Source: Ignavibacteriales bacterium (lineage in GTDB: Bacteria; Bacteroidota; Ignavibacteria; Ignavibacteriales; Melioribacteraceae). Taken from it: a stretch of DNA of 64,000 nt. How positions within the stretch are numbered: the stretch's first letter is position 1; every line of letters starts with the position of its first letter. This document shows positions 43,136 through 52,686 of this stretch, piece by piece. The stretch is from the NCBI GenBank assembly GCA_020061355.1, contig JAGUYK010000035.1:1-64000 (forward strand). The letters are read 5' to 3'. The notes under the pieces are model-generated. The model made no database searches and was not told where the DNA came from. It saw only the letters and a program-made list of their open reading frames with translations. The position numbers were made by a program, and so were the translations under genes.

Positions 43136-45016
43136 TTACTTTTTAGAATTCAAAATCTCTTCTATCTGATCCATCACACTATTCATCTTAGCAATTGTAA
43201 GATCAAACGCTTCAGGACTTAACGGATCCATCCCGGCTTTTTTAATCAGCTCTATCGGATAATCTGAGCTTCCGCCGTTTAAGATATTATAAAACTTATC
43301 CACTGCCGGTTGACCTTCTTTTACAATTTTTTCTGCAAGTGCCGTAGCGTAAATAAGTGAAGTGGAATACTGATAAACGTAATAAGTGTAACCGACAAAA
43401 TGATGAATATATGCCCACTCGTAAGCAACATAATCAGGTACATTACAAACACCCTGCTCGTGTCCGTAATATTTCTTCACAATCTCATAATAAATTTTGC
43501 TCATCTCTTCGCCTGTTAAAGGTTCGCCTTTCTCAACTCTCTTATGAATCTCCCATTCAAACTCTGCAAATGAAACCTGTCTGAATATTGTTGAGCGCAT
43601 CAAGTCTAAAGATGTACCAAGGAGATATAATTTTTCGTCTTCGGTTTTTGCTTTGCCGACCATATAATCATTCAACAGCGTTTCGTTGATAGTAGAGGCA
43701 ATTTCGGCAACAAAAGTAGCATACTGAGCGTTTACAAATGGCTGATGCTTGTTCGAATAATAGCTGTGCATTGTATGACCGAGCTCATGAGCAAGTGTAG
43801 AGACCGATTCAAAATCGTCTGTCCAGTTCATTAAAATATAAGGGTGATAATCATAAGCTGCGCCGGAGGAATATGCCCCGCTCCGTTTTCCTGTTGTTGG
43901 CACATAGTCAATCCATCTTTTAGTGAAAGATTTTTCAACTGTCTTAACGTATTCTTCACCCAACGGTTTAAACACATCGAGAAGAAGTTTCTGTCCCTCG
44001 TCAATTGTGAAATTGAATTCAACATCTTTTACCATTGAAGCATAGAGATCATAATAATAAAGCTGTTCAACGCCAAGCATTCGTGCTTTCAGTTTAAGAA
44101 ACCGGTGAAGCGTAGGGAGATTTTTATTTATCTCGCTTATCAGATTTTCATAAACACTAATGGGAATTTTATTGGCATCAAGAGATTGCTCAAGAACCGA
44201 ATTGTATTTTCTGTTCTTTGCGAAGAAATAATCTGCTCTTACTTTACCGGAAAGGTTTGCCCCAAATGTATTCTGAAACTTTTTATATCCTTCATTAAAC
44301 ATGCTCTCCATAACTTTTTCACGGTCGCTTCTATTACTTACAGCGCGGTATTTATAATATGCGGCAGATGATAATCCAACCTCCTCGCCAGTTGAAAGCT
44401 TTACCTTCGGATTCGGTTTTTCTGCATTGTCAAAAACGGAATGGACTTCATTCATAGTAGAGGTAATTAATCCGGCACTTGCAAGAATCTCCTCTTCCCT
44501 TTCACTTAATGTATGTTCTTTCAACCGTAAAATGTCATTTACATAAAATTGAAATTCAGATAATTCCTTTTTCTGATCAAAGAATGATTTTACTTTGTTT
44601 TGATCAATCTTTAAAATTTCCGGATTGATAAACGAAGCCGCTTCACTTAATTGAGTTCCAAGTGTAGTTGCCTGCTGATTCAAGGATTGATTGGCTCCTA
44701 TCCTTAGATCTTCATCAGCAAGTCTGAAAGCATAATCTGAAAATTTGTAATAAAGTTTATATGTATCGAAGTAGAGCCTTAAAGCTTGATAAAAACTTTC
44801 CGCATTTTCTTCCAGCTTGCCTCTAAATGCTTTCAGCTTTTCAATTTGATTTTCAATTGCTGTTTTATCATTGTTCCATTCGTCATGATTTTTATATAGA
44901 GTTGAATTATCCCACTTATATTTTTCCGGAACGTCTTTCCGTTCCAGGTTCTGTGCAAATGTTGTTGACATCATTATCACCGTTAAAATTAAATTTAGAA
45001 ATTTCTTATGAATCAT
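43136..45016 (-). CDS. pepF: Oligoendopeptidase F (M3B metallopeptidase), exported form
   Basis: A 626-residue M3 peptidase with the zinc site H410-E411-xx-H414 in LAHELGHTMHS; the third ligand Glu lies in VAEIASTINETLL. PepF is usually cytoplasmic, but this chain begins with a signal peptide (FLNLILTVIMMSTTFAQ), so it should act outside the cytoplasm on oligopeptides. Adjacent genes encode an OPT peptide transporter and its partner, and the S46 peptidases are a few kilobases away, which fits a peptide-scavenging system. Confidence 0.94.
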   Translation of the reverse strand: MIHKKFLNLILTVIMMSTTFAQNLERKDVPEKYKWDNSTLYKNHDEWNNDKTAIENQIEKLKAFRGKLEENAESFYQALRLYFDTYKLYYKFSDYAFRLADEDLRIGANQSLNQQATTLGTQLSEAASFINPEILKIDQNKVKSFFDQKKELSEFQFYVNDILRLKEHTLSEREEEILASAGLITSTMNEVHSVFDNAEKPNPKVKLSTGEEVGLSSAAYYKYRAVSNRSDREKVMESMFNEGYKKFQNTFGANLSGKVRADYFFAKNRKYNSVLEQSLDANKIPISVYENLISEINKNLPTLHRFLKLKARMLGVEQLYYYDLYASMVKDVEFNFTIDEGQKLLLDVFKPLGEEYVKTVEKSFTKRWIDYVPTTGKRSGAYSSGAAYDYHPYILMNWTDDFESVSTLAHELGHTMHSYYSNKHQPFVNAQYATFVAEIASTINETLLNDYMVGKAKTEDEKLYLLGTSLDLMRSTIFRQVSFAEFEWEIHKRVEKGEPLTGEEMSKIYYEIVKKYYGHEQGVCNVPDYVAYEWAYIHHFVGYTYYVYQYSTSLIYATALAEKIVKEGQPAVDKFYNILNGGSSDYPIELIKKAGMDPLSPEAFDLTIAKMNSVMDQIEEILNSKK

Positions 45017-45107
45017 TTTACCCCCATAGTTTCAATAACGGGTCAAAAATTAGTTAAAAAGATTGAATCAATTAAATCGCTCTTTCAAAAACCGGTACAA
45101 AAAAAAT

Positions 45108-45128
45108 ACCCCCGCGGATGGCGGGGGT
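45108..45128 (-). terminator. Intrinsic terminator of the OPT transporter gene
   Basis: ACCCCCGC (45108-45115) pairs exactly with GCGGGGGT (45121-45128). On the minus strand the stem is followed by an AT-rich stretch with a run of T (bases 45106-45099), as in an intrinsic terminator. It lies 35 bases after the transporter stop. Confidence 0.85.
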
Positions 45129-45163
45129 TAATTAATTTATAAAACAAATTCAAAAAATCACAT

Positions 45164-47143
45164 TTATTCTTCTTTCTTTGCTCTCATCGAATCCCAGATC
45201 ATATAGACTGCAATAAAGCTGAGCATTATTAATGCAACTAATTCTGCTGAGTGAGTCTCCTGCCATTCAGTTTGCACCCAGTTATAACCTGCATAACGTA
45301 ATATGGCACTAAGAACTCCAAAGAGAGCACCGCCGGCAATAAATCCGGAAGCTATAAGTGTTCCTCTTTCCCTTCTTGCAGTGTTTAGTTTATCATCCTT
45401 GCTGCGAGTGGAAACAAAGTGTGCAATCAATCCGCCGAATAATAGAGGCATATTTAATTCCATAGGAATGTACATTCCTAAAGCGAATGCGAGAGCCGGA
45501 ACTTTAAGTATTGTAAGGATTAACGCCAGGAAGGCGCCGCCAAGATAGAGTATCCATGGTGCAGGCTGGTTGGACATCAACGGCTGGATTACGGCAGCCA
45601 TAGCGTTTGCCTGTGGTGCAACCAATGCATTGTCGCCTGTGAATCCGTATGTTTCATTCAATACCATAATTATCCAAGCTACTGTTGCAGCGGAAAAAAT
45701 TGTCCCGACGAACTTCCATCTCTCCTGCTTATAAGGTGACGAACCTAGCCAATATCCGATCTTCAGATCAGTTATGAATGCACCGGCTTGCGAAAGAGCA
45801 GTACACACAACACCACCGATTATCAATGCCGAGACCATTCCTGCCGGTCCGCTTAATCCGACTGAGACCAAAACTGCTGACGAAAGGATCAAAGTCATCA
45901 ATGTCATACCGCTTACCGGATTGGTACCGACAATTGCGATTGCAGTTGCAGCAACAGTTGTAAACAAAAACGAAATGATAAGTACAATTAATAAACCGAC
46001 AAGTGCCTGGACTAAATTATCAACAACACCAAACAGGAAGAATACAAATACCAGTACTGCAACAACTAACAATCCAATAAAAATAATTTTCATCGGAAGA
46101 TCTTTTTGAGTACGGATATTATCCTCATGAATTTTTTTACCGAATAATTCATGGAATCCGAGTGTGAATGCTTTTTTAATTATTCCCGATGACCTAATAA
46201 TTCCAATCAAACCAGCCATTGCAATTCCACCAATACCAATGTGACGCACATACGATCTGAAGATCTGTTCTGCTGACATATCTTTAATCAGCAATGTAAT
46301 ATTACTTCCAACAGGTTCAATTATATACTGACCGAAGTAAGCAACAACCGGAACGAGAACAAACCATGATAGAAATGAACCTGCAGCAATTATTGCAGAA
46401 TATTTCAGACCGATAATGTAACCGAGTCCTAGTATTGCAGTGCTTGAACTAACGCGGAATTCTAATTTGATTTTTTCTGCAAGGGTTTGTCCGATTCCGA
46501 CAACTTTAGTTGTTATGACTTCGCTCCACCATCCGAATGCAGCAACTATAAAATCATATATACCACCAATCAATCCGGCAACAACCAGTACGAATGCCTG
46601 ACCTCCTCCCTTCTCTCCAGCAACAAGAACTTCTGTGGTTGCAGTAGCTTCTGGGAACGGAAATTTGCCGTGCATTTCAGAAACAAAATATTTTCTGAAC
46701 GGAACTAAAAATAGAATTCCAAGAAATCCGCCAAGCAGCGATGCAAAAAAGATCTGGTAGAAATCAGCTTCAAGATTTAATATGTAAAGAGCCGGGATGG
46801 TAAAAATTGCACCGGCTACGATTGTACCTGATGTCGCACCGATCGATTGAATAATTACATTCTGACCAAGCGCTCCTTTCTTCTTGAATGCAGCCGATAA
46901 TCCTACTGCAAGTATTGCAATTGGAATTGCAGCTTCGAAGACCTGTCCGATCTTTAAGCCGAGATAAGCTGCCGCTGCAGTAAAAATAATTGCCATTATA
47001 ATACCCGTGATAACCGAGTAAGGAGTTACTTCGGGGTAATCCTTATTAGGCGACATTACAGGGATATACTCTTCGCCCGGTTTTAATTCCGCATAAGCAT
47101 TGTGCGGTAATCCGGTAGTTGTTGGTTTTTCGTGTGAACTCAT
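45164..47143 (-). CDS. OPT family oligopeptide transporter
   Basis: A 659-residue membrane protein with at least 14 hydrophobic segments. The N-terminal region (VTPYSVITGIIMAIIFTAAAA, YLGLKIGQVFEAAIPIAILA) and the LGQNVIIQSIGATSGT segment match the bacterial OPT family (YSL/oligopeptide branch). It probably imports oligopeptides using an ion gradient; metal-chelate import is the other activity known in the superfamily. The ribosome-binding site is CAGGAG. Its membrane-protein neighbour lies 40 bases upstream on the same strand. Confidence 0.93.
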   Translation of the reverse strand: MSSHEKPTTTGLPHNAYAELKPGEEYIPVMSPNKDYPEVTPYSVITGIIMAIIFTAAAAYLGLKIGQVFEAAIPIAILAVGLSAAFKKKGALGQNVIIQSIGATSGTIVAGAIFTIPALYILNLEADFYQIFFASLLGGFLGILFLVPFRKYFVSEMHGKFPFPEATATTEVLVAGEKGGGQAFVLVVAGLIGGIYDFIVAAFGWWSEVITTKVVGIGQTLAEKIKLEFRVSSSTAILGLGYIIGLKYSAIIAAGSFLSWFVLVPVVAYFGQYIIEPVGSNITLLIKDMSAEQIFRSYVRHIGIGGIAMAGLIGIIRSSGIIKKAFTLGFHELFGKKIHEDNIRTQKDLPMKIIFIGLLVVAVLVFVFFLFGVVDNLVQALVGLLIVLIISFLFTTVAATAIAIVGTNPVSGMTLMTLILSSAVLVSVGLSGPAGMVSALIIGGVVCTALSQAGAFITDLKIGYWLGSSPYKQERWKFVGTIFSAATVAWIIMVLNETYGFTGDNALVAPQANAMAAVIQPLMSNQPAPWILYLGGAFLALILTILKVPALAFALGMYIPMELNMPLLFGGLIAHFVSTRSKDDKLNTARRERGTLIASGFIAGGALFGVLSAILRYAGYNWVQTEWQETHSAELVALIMLSFIAVYMIWDSMRAKKEE

Positions 47144-47183
47144 TTTTACTCCTGAATTAATAGGATTAGAATTCTACTTAGAT

Positions 47184-47987
47184 TTATTGATTTTCTATTT
47201 TACTGTAATCCAATTCACTTCCAAGAACACTATGAGGAATTAAGAATACAATCAGCATAACAACTGCTGCTATTAAAACCCAGATCTTTGGATTCGGTGA
47301 TTTTTTTACTTTGTACCATGCGAATAACCAGGCAATCCCTGCAATCAAAGTTTTATTGTCTGTTAAATCGTAACCGAATGGAAATCCTGTCCATAATGCT
47401 CCGAATGCATATTGCTGAACGAGTGGACCTAAAATGAAACCTCCAATTACAAGTATTCCTACCGTCCATGCAGTCAATTTTTTAAAATTTGGTTCTTTGT
47501 TAAAATATTCCAGACCTGTTCTAGTTGAAATAAGCATTGCAGCAAACATAAATATTACATGCGGGATTAATAACCAGATTGGAACATCATCCTTAAACCT
47601 GATAACTACTGCCCTATCCTTAGGTGCATCAATCATTTTACCGTATTTATATAATTCCACATAATATTCAAGCTTACCTGCAGAAGGTTGTTTAGGAAGG
47701 TATGCCGTCAAAGTATCACTACCTTTCATATCCACCCGGTTATATTCTTTGTCGAATTTGTACTTTCGCCAGAACAAAACCCCTTTAACCGATTCGTCAT
47801 TTACGGCAATACTAACTTTGCAATCTTCTGTGGTGGAGTGGCTTCTATCGAACTTGTATTTTAACTCTTTACCTTCGAATTTAACTTTACCGGAGAGTGG
47901 ATAAGTAGGACCCGTCATTCTTTGAAATACTGCGGAAGCGGCTGTAATTATGAATGCTATAATCCAGAAGAGTACAATTTTTTTCAT
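47184..47987 (-). CDS. Membrane protein of unknown function, OPT transporter neighbour
   Basis: A 267-residue protein with an N-terminal helix or signal (IVLFWIIAFIITAASAVF), an extracytoplasmic beta-rich domain (residues 25-130), and four C-terminal helices (around IWLLIPHVIFMFAAMLIS, WTVGILVIGGFILGPLV, LIAGIAWLFAWY and VLIAAVVMLIVFLIPH). I recognise no named family. It precedes the OPT gene in the same direction, 40 bases away, and may be an accessory component of transport. A TAnnTTTG element lies 19 bases upstream. Confidence 0.8.
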   Translation of the reverse strand: MKKIVLFWIIAFIITAASAVFQRMTGPTYPLSGKVKFEGKELKYKFDRSHSTTEDCKVSIAVNDESVKGVLFWRKYKFDKEYNRVDMKGSDTLTAYLPKQPSAGKLEYYVELYKYGKMIDAPKDRAVVIRFKDDVPIWLLIPHVIFMFAAMLISTRTGLEYFNKEPNFKKLTAWTVGILVIGGFILGPLVQQYAFGALWTGFPFGYDLTDNKTLIAGIAWLFAWYKVKKSPNPKIWVLIAAVVMLIVFLIPHSVLGSELDYSKIENQ

Positions 47988-48006
47988 ATGGAATTCTTAT
48001 TTGTTG

Positions 48007-48014
48007 CAAAATTA
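48007..48014 (-). promoter_or_regulatory. -7 element for the OPT unit
   Basis: On the minus strand this reads TAATTTTG (TAnnTTTG), 19 bases before the start of the gene at 47987. No TTTG is found at the -33 position. Confidence 0.45.
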
Positions 48015-48079
48015 TGTCGCAACTTAGGAAATGTTACTCTTTTGAACAACGGTTTTCAGACGAATTATGCCGAACTTTT

Positions 48080-48150
48080 GAGAAAGGATTCTTGATACCG
48101 GATACTTGATAAATCCGATTCTTGATCATGATCCTGATCTTGATCATGAT
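48080..48150. repeat. GATC-rich word repeats
   Basis: The segment repeats GATTCTTGAT and has CTTGATCATGAT twice (48121-48132 and 48139-48150), each containing the palindrome ATCATGAT. The second copy supplies the stop codon of the small gene at 48144. Related strings such as ATACCGGATACTTGAT make this another word-like repeat. Confidence 0.55.
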
Positions 48151-48326
48151 TTATGAAAACACTTGTTATTCTTATTGTTAAATCGCCTAAAATGTTTACA
48201 CCAAACCGCAAGTTCTTTCCGGCAAGCACCAATTGACGAAGTGTCGCTAAACGAAGCGTACTTACATGAATAGTCACAGAAAATCGGAAAATCAAATTTT
48301 TCCTTTTTTGCCCGATCGGTTTTCAT
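48144..48326 (-). CDS. Small Cys-rich protein, 60 residues
   Basis: A short frame in an otherwise empty 411-base gap. Its cysteines form an ordered pattern: FCDYSCKYASF, then GACRKELAVWCKHF, and a final KNNKC. I have an impression of similar short proteins in other bacteria with CxxCxxA.F...GACR...VxC...KNxxC, which suggests a real zinc- or metal-binding protein; this is memory and not a search. The AAGAA before the ATG is a weak ribosome-binding site. It is divergent from gmhA. Confidence 0.55.
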   Translation of the reverse strand: MKTDRAKKEKFDFPIFCDYSCKYASFSDTSSIGACRKELAVWCKHFRRFNNKNNKCFHKS

Positions 48327-48356
48327 TTCTTATGAGAGTTTAATAGCAAACTTTAT

Positions 48357-48364
48357 TATTTTTG
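48357..48364 (+). promoter_or_regulatory. -7 element for gmhA
   Basis: TATTTTTG matches TAnnTTTG, 34 bases before the TTG start of gmhA. It leaves a leader of about 28 bases that includes the AGGTGA ribosome-binding site. Confidence 0.45.
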
Positions 48365-48398
48365 GCACGGTTCAAATCTAATCAAAAAAGGTGAAGTT

Positions 48399-48980
48399 TT
48401 GGAGAGAGAAAAATTTTTTTCGGAATCGCTGCGAGAAAGTTCTGAAGTCAAATTAGAGATTGAAAAAAAATGTAAGGAGGGGGTCTTTAAAACTGTTGAT
48501 CTCCTTGTAAACGCTTATAAAAACGGAAAAAAAGTATTGCTTTGCGGCAATGGCGGCAGCGCGGCTGATTGTCAGCATATTGCAACAGAACTGATGATCC
48601 GTTTAAGTCATGATGTTAAACGACCCGCCCTACCCGCTATTGCACTTACAACCGATACATCCAATCTTACCGCAGGTGGTAATGATATAGGATTCGAAAA
48701 TATATTTGCAAGAAGCATTGAAGGACTCGGTAACGAAGGAGATGTTCTGATTGCTATATCTACAAGCGGAAATTCTCCAAACATAATTAAGGCGGTTGAA
48801 AAAGCTCGCGAAAAGAGAATATCTGTAATAGCATTTTTAGGCGGTACCGGCGGCAAACTAAAAGATAAAGTTGACCTGCCGGTTATTATTCCTTCAGCTA
48901 ATATTCAAAGGATTCAGGAAGGACATATTACTATTGCGCATATAATCTGCGAGCTGGTTGAAAGAGAATTATATCAATAA
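48399..48980 (+). CDS. gmhA: Phosphoheptose isomerase (SIS domain)
   Basis: A 193-residue SIS-domain protein. The phosphate-binding region LLCGNGGSAADCQHIATEL and ISTSGNSPNI are characteristic of GmhA, as are the metal-site residues near RIQEGHITIAHIICELVE. GmhA converts sedoheptulose 7-phosphate to D-glycero-manno-heptose 7-phosphate, the first step for lipopolysaccharide heptose. The start is a TTG, supported by AGGTGA 5 bases upstream. No other heptose gene is adjacent. Confidence 0.93.
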   Translation: MEREKFFSESLRESSEVKLEIEKKCKEGVFKTVDLLVNAYKNGKKVLLCGNGGSAADCQHIATELMIRLSHDVKRPALPAIALTTDTSNLTAGGNDIGFENIFARSIEGLGNEGDVLIAISTSGNSPNIIKAVEKAREKRISVIAFLGGTGGKLKDKVDLPVIIPSANIQRIQEGHITIAHIICELVERELYQ

Positions 48981-49055
48981 TTTTTTCTCTCCCATTCTGT
49001 ATGATAGATAGATTTGCAATTGAAAAGCGGTATCAAAACCAATTGAATAAATAAA

Positions 49056-49976
49056 ATGGCTATTCCAACATCAAGAACAAATGAAGTCGCAGAAATTATA
49101 ATTGACAAAGAATTATGCAATGGATGCGGTCTTTGTGTCACCGTATGTAAAGATTTCAGTCTAATCATCGAGAACGATAAAGTAATCAAATCCACAGAAC
49201 CTCTCTTCGGTTGTTTGGCATGCGGTCATTGTATGGCTATTTGTCCAACTGGTGCTATTACAATTAATGGAAGAACTCTTACTCCCAACGACTTATTTGA
49301 CATACCCGCTAAAGACAGTATCGGGAGCTATGAACAGATTTTGGCTTTATTTCAACATCGAAGAAGTATCAGAGAATTTAAGGATAAGAATGTTGAACCC
49401 GAGATTTTAGAGAAAATATTGACAGCTGCAAAAACATGTCCCATGGGTTTACCTCCTTCCGATGTTAATGTTCTTGTTCTAAATGGAAAAGAAAAGACAA
49501 GAGCTTTTGCAAAAGATTTTTCCGGCTATCTAAAAAGTTTAAGATTCATGACAAACAAATTCTTTTTAGCATTAATGCGTCCTTTCTGGGGAAAAGAGAA
49601 TGATGAACTCTTTAGAAATTTTATTGACCCCCTCTTTTATGCATATATAGATGAAATGGATAAGGGGAACAATCACATACTTTATGACGCGCCTCTGGCA
49701 ATGTATTTTTATGGCTCACCATATTCCGATACGGCCGACCCTGTTATTGCCGCCACCTATGCTATGATTGCTGCTGAATCCCTCGGACTTGGCACTTGTA
49801 TGATTGGCGGGATTCACCCGTTTATTCAAAGCGGGAAAAGAGCTAAAAAATTCAGAGAAACCCATGGAATAAAATTTAAAAGCAAAGAAGGTCTATTTTT
49901 AATTATCGGTTATCCTGCGGTTAAATACCAAAAAGGGATTAACAGAAGTTTTGCTTCGATAGAAATGATAAATTAG
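49056..49976 (+). CDS. Nitroreductase with N-terminal two-cluster ferredoxin domain
   Basis: A 306-residue fusion. Residues 13-70 form a 2[4Fe-4S] ferredoxin domain with CNGCGLCVTVC and CLACGHCMAICPTGA. From about residue 100 a nitroreductase domain follows, starting RRSIREFKDKNVEP, with AAESLGLGTCMIGG near residue 230 as the usual FMN-binding end. Such fusions reduce an unknown substrate using electrons from the iron-sulfur clusters. It follows gmhA by 75 bases and may or may not be cotranscribed. Confidence 0.9.
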   Translation: MAIPTSRTNEVAEIIIDKELCNGCGLCVTVCKDFSLIIENDKVIKSTEPLFGCLACGHCMAICPTGAITINGRTLTPNDLFDIPAKDSIGSYEQILALFQHRRSIREFKDKNVEPEILEKILTAAKTCPMGLPPSDVNVLVLNGKEKTRAFAKDFSGYLKSLRFMTNKFFLALMRPFWGKENDELFRNFIDPLFYAYIDEMDKGNNHILYDAPLAMYFYGSPYSDTADPVIAATYAMIAAESLGLGTCMIGGIHPFIQSGKRAKKFRETHGIKFKSKEGLFLIIGYPAVKYQKGINRSFASIEMIN

Positions 49977-50099
49977 AATCATTAATCTACAATTTAGCTG
50001 ATACTCTTAATCTAATTAATCCTTCACATTCCTTTCTTATAAAATCTCATTATTTTTTTTATTTTAGCTACGGTTATTAATAAACTTAGGTGTAATACA

Positions 50100-52589
50100 A
50101 TGACAGCAAATTTCGATATGATAAAGGGTGTTTACTCTCAGATCAAAAAGAAAGTTGAGAATGCTCGCAAGGTTGTTGGCAGACCGATGACTTACGCAGA
50201 AAAGGTTTTATATGCACATCTATGGACCCCTGCTAAAGAACCTTTGAACCGCGGAAAAGATTTCGCTGATTTCAGGCTTGACCGCGTTGCAATGCAGGAC
50301 GCAACTGCTCAAATGGCACTTTTACAATTTATGCACGCCGGACGAAGAACTTCTGCAGTTCCGGCTACCGCACATGCAGATCACCTGATTGTAGCACAAA
50401 GCGGTTCCGAAGAAGATTTGGCAAGAGCCATTGAAGATAATAAAGAAGTGTATGAATTCCTCGAAAGTATCTGCAAGAAATATGGCGTTGGTTTCTGGAA
50501 ACCCGGAGCGGGTATTATCCACCAGGTGATCTTAGAGAATTATGCATTCCCCGGCGGAATGATGATCGGTTCGGATTCGCACACTCCAAATGCAGGCGGA
50601 CTCGGAATGATTGCAATAGGAGTTGGTGGTGCCGATGTTGTTGATGTTATGGCCGGAATGCAGTGGGAATTAAAGTGGCCTAAACTAATCGGAGTAAAAT
50701 TGACTGGAAAACTTTCCGGCTGGACTTCACCTAAAGATGTAATCCTTAAAGTTGCCGGTTTGCTAACCGTTAAAGGGGGAACAGGCGCAATTGTAGAATA
50801 TTTCGGCGAGGGTGCTAAATCAATTTCATGTACGGGTAAAGGAACAATCTGTAATATGGGTGCTGAGATAGGTGCAACGACTTCAATATTTGCATTCGAT
50901 GAAAGTATGTCCCGTTACTTAAGAAAAACTGACCGGGCTGATGTTGCTGTACTCGCAGAAAAATTAGCTGATGTTTTGAAAGCTGATGACGAAGTCTATT
51001 CCAAACCCGAAAAATATTTTGATCAGTTAATTGAAATTAATCTTAATGAACTTGAGCCGCATATTAACGGACCATTCACACCCGATCTTGCTCACCCGAT
51101 ATCCAAAATGAAAGAAGCGGTTGCTCAGAATAATTATCCGGATAAAATTAGTGTTGCTCTTATCGGTAGCTGTACAAATTCCAGTTACGAAGATATTGAT
51201 CGTTCAGCAAACATTGCACGTCAGGCATTATCAAAGGGATTAAAAGCTAAAGCACAATTTACAATTACTCCGGGTTCCGAACAGGTTCGTGCTACTATTC
51301 AAAGAGACGGGCAATTACAAACTCTAACCGAATTCGGCGGACAGGTTCTTGCAAATGCATGCGGCCCTTGTATTGGAATGTGGAAACGAATGGACATTAA
51401 AACCGGTGAACGGAATACAATCATCAATTCATTCAACAGAAATTTTGCAAAGAGAAATGATAATAATCCCGAAACGTTATCATTCGTTGCGAGTCCGGAA
51501 ATTGTAACTGCACTTTCCATTTCCGGTTCATTATCATTCAATCCTGAAACAGATTATTTAACCAATGCAAACGGCGAATATGTTAAGTTAGATGCGCCTT
51601 ACGGCGATGAACTTCCATTAAGAGGATTTGAAAAGGATACAAAGGGATTTCTTGCACCGGTTAAAGATGGATTCAAAACAGAAGTAAAAATTGATCCTGA
51701 TAGTGAACGGCTTCAGTTTCTTGAGCCATTCAAACCGTGGGATGGTAAAGATTATACTTCGCTAGCATTACTTCTGAAGGTAAAAGGTAAATGTACAACA
51801 GACCATATCTCCCCGGCTGGAAGCTGGTTAAAATACCGCGGTCATCTGGATAATATTTCAAAGAATATGTTCCTCGGTGCAATAAACGCTTTCAACGGAA
51901 ATGCCGGCGAAGCAAAGAACCAATTCACGGAATATTACCAGTCGGTTCATGAAGTCGCAAGGGAATATAAGGAACATGGAATAGGATGGATTGTTGTAGG
52001 GGATGAAAATTATGGTGAAGGTTCATCGCGTGAACATGCAGCGATGGAACCACGTTTCCTTGGAGGTAAAGCGATAATTACGAAATCCTTTGCTCGTATT
52101 CACGAAACAAATCTCAAAAAGCAAGGAATGTTACCATTAACATTTGCCGACCCAAATGATTATGATAAGATCCAGGAAGACGACACATTCGATTTAGTCG
52201 GGTTGAAAGAATTCGCTCCTGGCAAACAATTGAAGATGATTGTCAAGCACAGCGACAGTTCTATAGATGAAGTTTGGCTCAATCACTCATTTAATACCGG
52301 ACAAATTGAATGGTTCAAAGCAGGCGGTGCGCTTAATCTTATAGCTGCAAGTATGAAAAAGAAAGTTGTTAAGAAAAAGCCACCGGCTAAAAAGAAAGAG
52401 GTTAAAGGAAAGAAGAAAAGAAGGAATGAAGGAAAGACCGGTAAGAAAAAGAGTGTAAAGAAAACTGTAAAGCCTAAAAAGAAAGTTGCGGTGAAGAAAG
52501 CGACAAAGAAAACAACCCGCAAGCCTGTAAAAAAGGTAGCTATAAAATCAGCAATTAAAAAAGGTGTTAAATCAAAAAAAAATAGTTAA
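50100..52589 (+). CDS. acn: Aconitate hydratase with a histone-like C-terminal lysine tail
   Basis: An 829-residue protein. Residues 1-752 are a mitochondrial-type aconitase: [12 protein letters not shown], cluster ligands C358 (GSCTNSS), C421 and C424 (ACGPC), and the swivel-domain [15 protein letters not shown]. It isomerises citrate to isocitrate. Residues 753-829 form a tail almost entirely of Lys, with Val, Pro, Ala and Thr ([16 protein letters not shown] and on), like histone H1/AlgP-type DNA-binding tails. The frame ends just after an A9 run at 52574-52582. A one-base slip there would add ten more residues of the same type ([10 protein letters not shown]) and end at 52614. Confidence 0.95.
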   Translation: MTANFDMIKGVYSQIKKKVENARKVVGRPMTYAEKVLYAHLWTPAKEPLNRGKDFADFRLDRVAMQDATAQMALLQFMHAGRRTSAVPATAHADHLIVAQSGSEEDLARAIEDNKEVYEFLESICKKYGVGFWKPGAGIIHQVILENYAFPGGMMIGSDSHTPNAGGLGMIAIGVGGADVVDVMAGMQWELKWPKLIGVKLTGKLSGWTSPKDVILKVAGLLTVKGGTGAIVEYFGEGAKSISCTGKGTICNMGAEIGATTSIFAFDESMSRYLRKTDRADVAVLAEKLADVLKADDEVYSKPEKYFDQLIEINLNELEPHINGPFTPDLAHPISKMKEAVAQNNYPDKISVALIGSCTNSSYEDIDRSANIARQALSKGLKAKAQFTITPGSEQVRATIQRDGQLQTLTEFGGQVLANACGPCIGMWKRMDIKTGERNTIINSFNRNFAKRNDNNPETLSFVASPEIVTALSISGSLSFNPETDYLTNANGEYVKLDAPYGDELPLRGFEKDTKGFLAPVKDGFKTEVKIDPDSERLQFLEPFKPWDGKDYTSLALLLKVKGKCTTDHISPAGSWLKYRGHLDNISKNMFLGAINAFNGNAGEAKNQFTEYYQSVHEVAREYKEHGIGWIVVGDENYGEGSSREHAAMEPRFLGGKAIITKSFARIHETNLKKQGMLPLTFADPNDYDKIQEDDTFDLVGLKEFAPGKQLKMIVKHSDSSIDEVWLNHSFNTGQIEWFKAGGALNLIAASMKKKVVKKKPPAKKKEVKGKKKRRNEGKTGKKKSVKKTVKPKKKVAVKKATKKTTRKPVKKVAIKSAIKKGVKSKKNS

Positions 52590-52686
52590 GAAAAAAACCA
52601 GCAAGAAAAAATAATTTGAATTTAGTGAGTGGTTAGAGGTTTACTTTTAGCTTCTAGCCTCTCGTTTTTCACGTTTATCACTCCAA

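Noticed and set aside
45774..46109. Plus-strand frame inside the OPT transporter
   Set aside because: Shadow of a membrane protein gene with biased composition.
48065..48295. Second minus-strand frame (76 codons) in the gap before gmhA
   Set aside because: It overlaps the Cys-rich frame, and its C-terminus is simple translated GATC repeat (DQDQDHDQ).
48366..48376. GGTTCAAATCT resembling a tRNA T-loop
   Set aside because: The surrounding bases do not form acceptor, D or anticodon stems.
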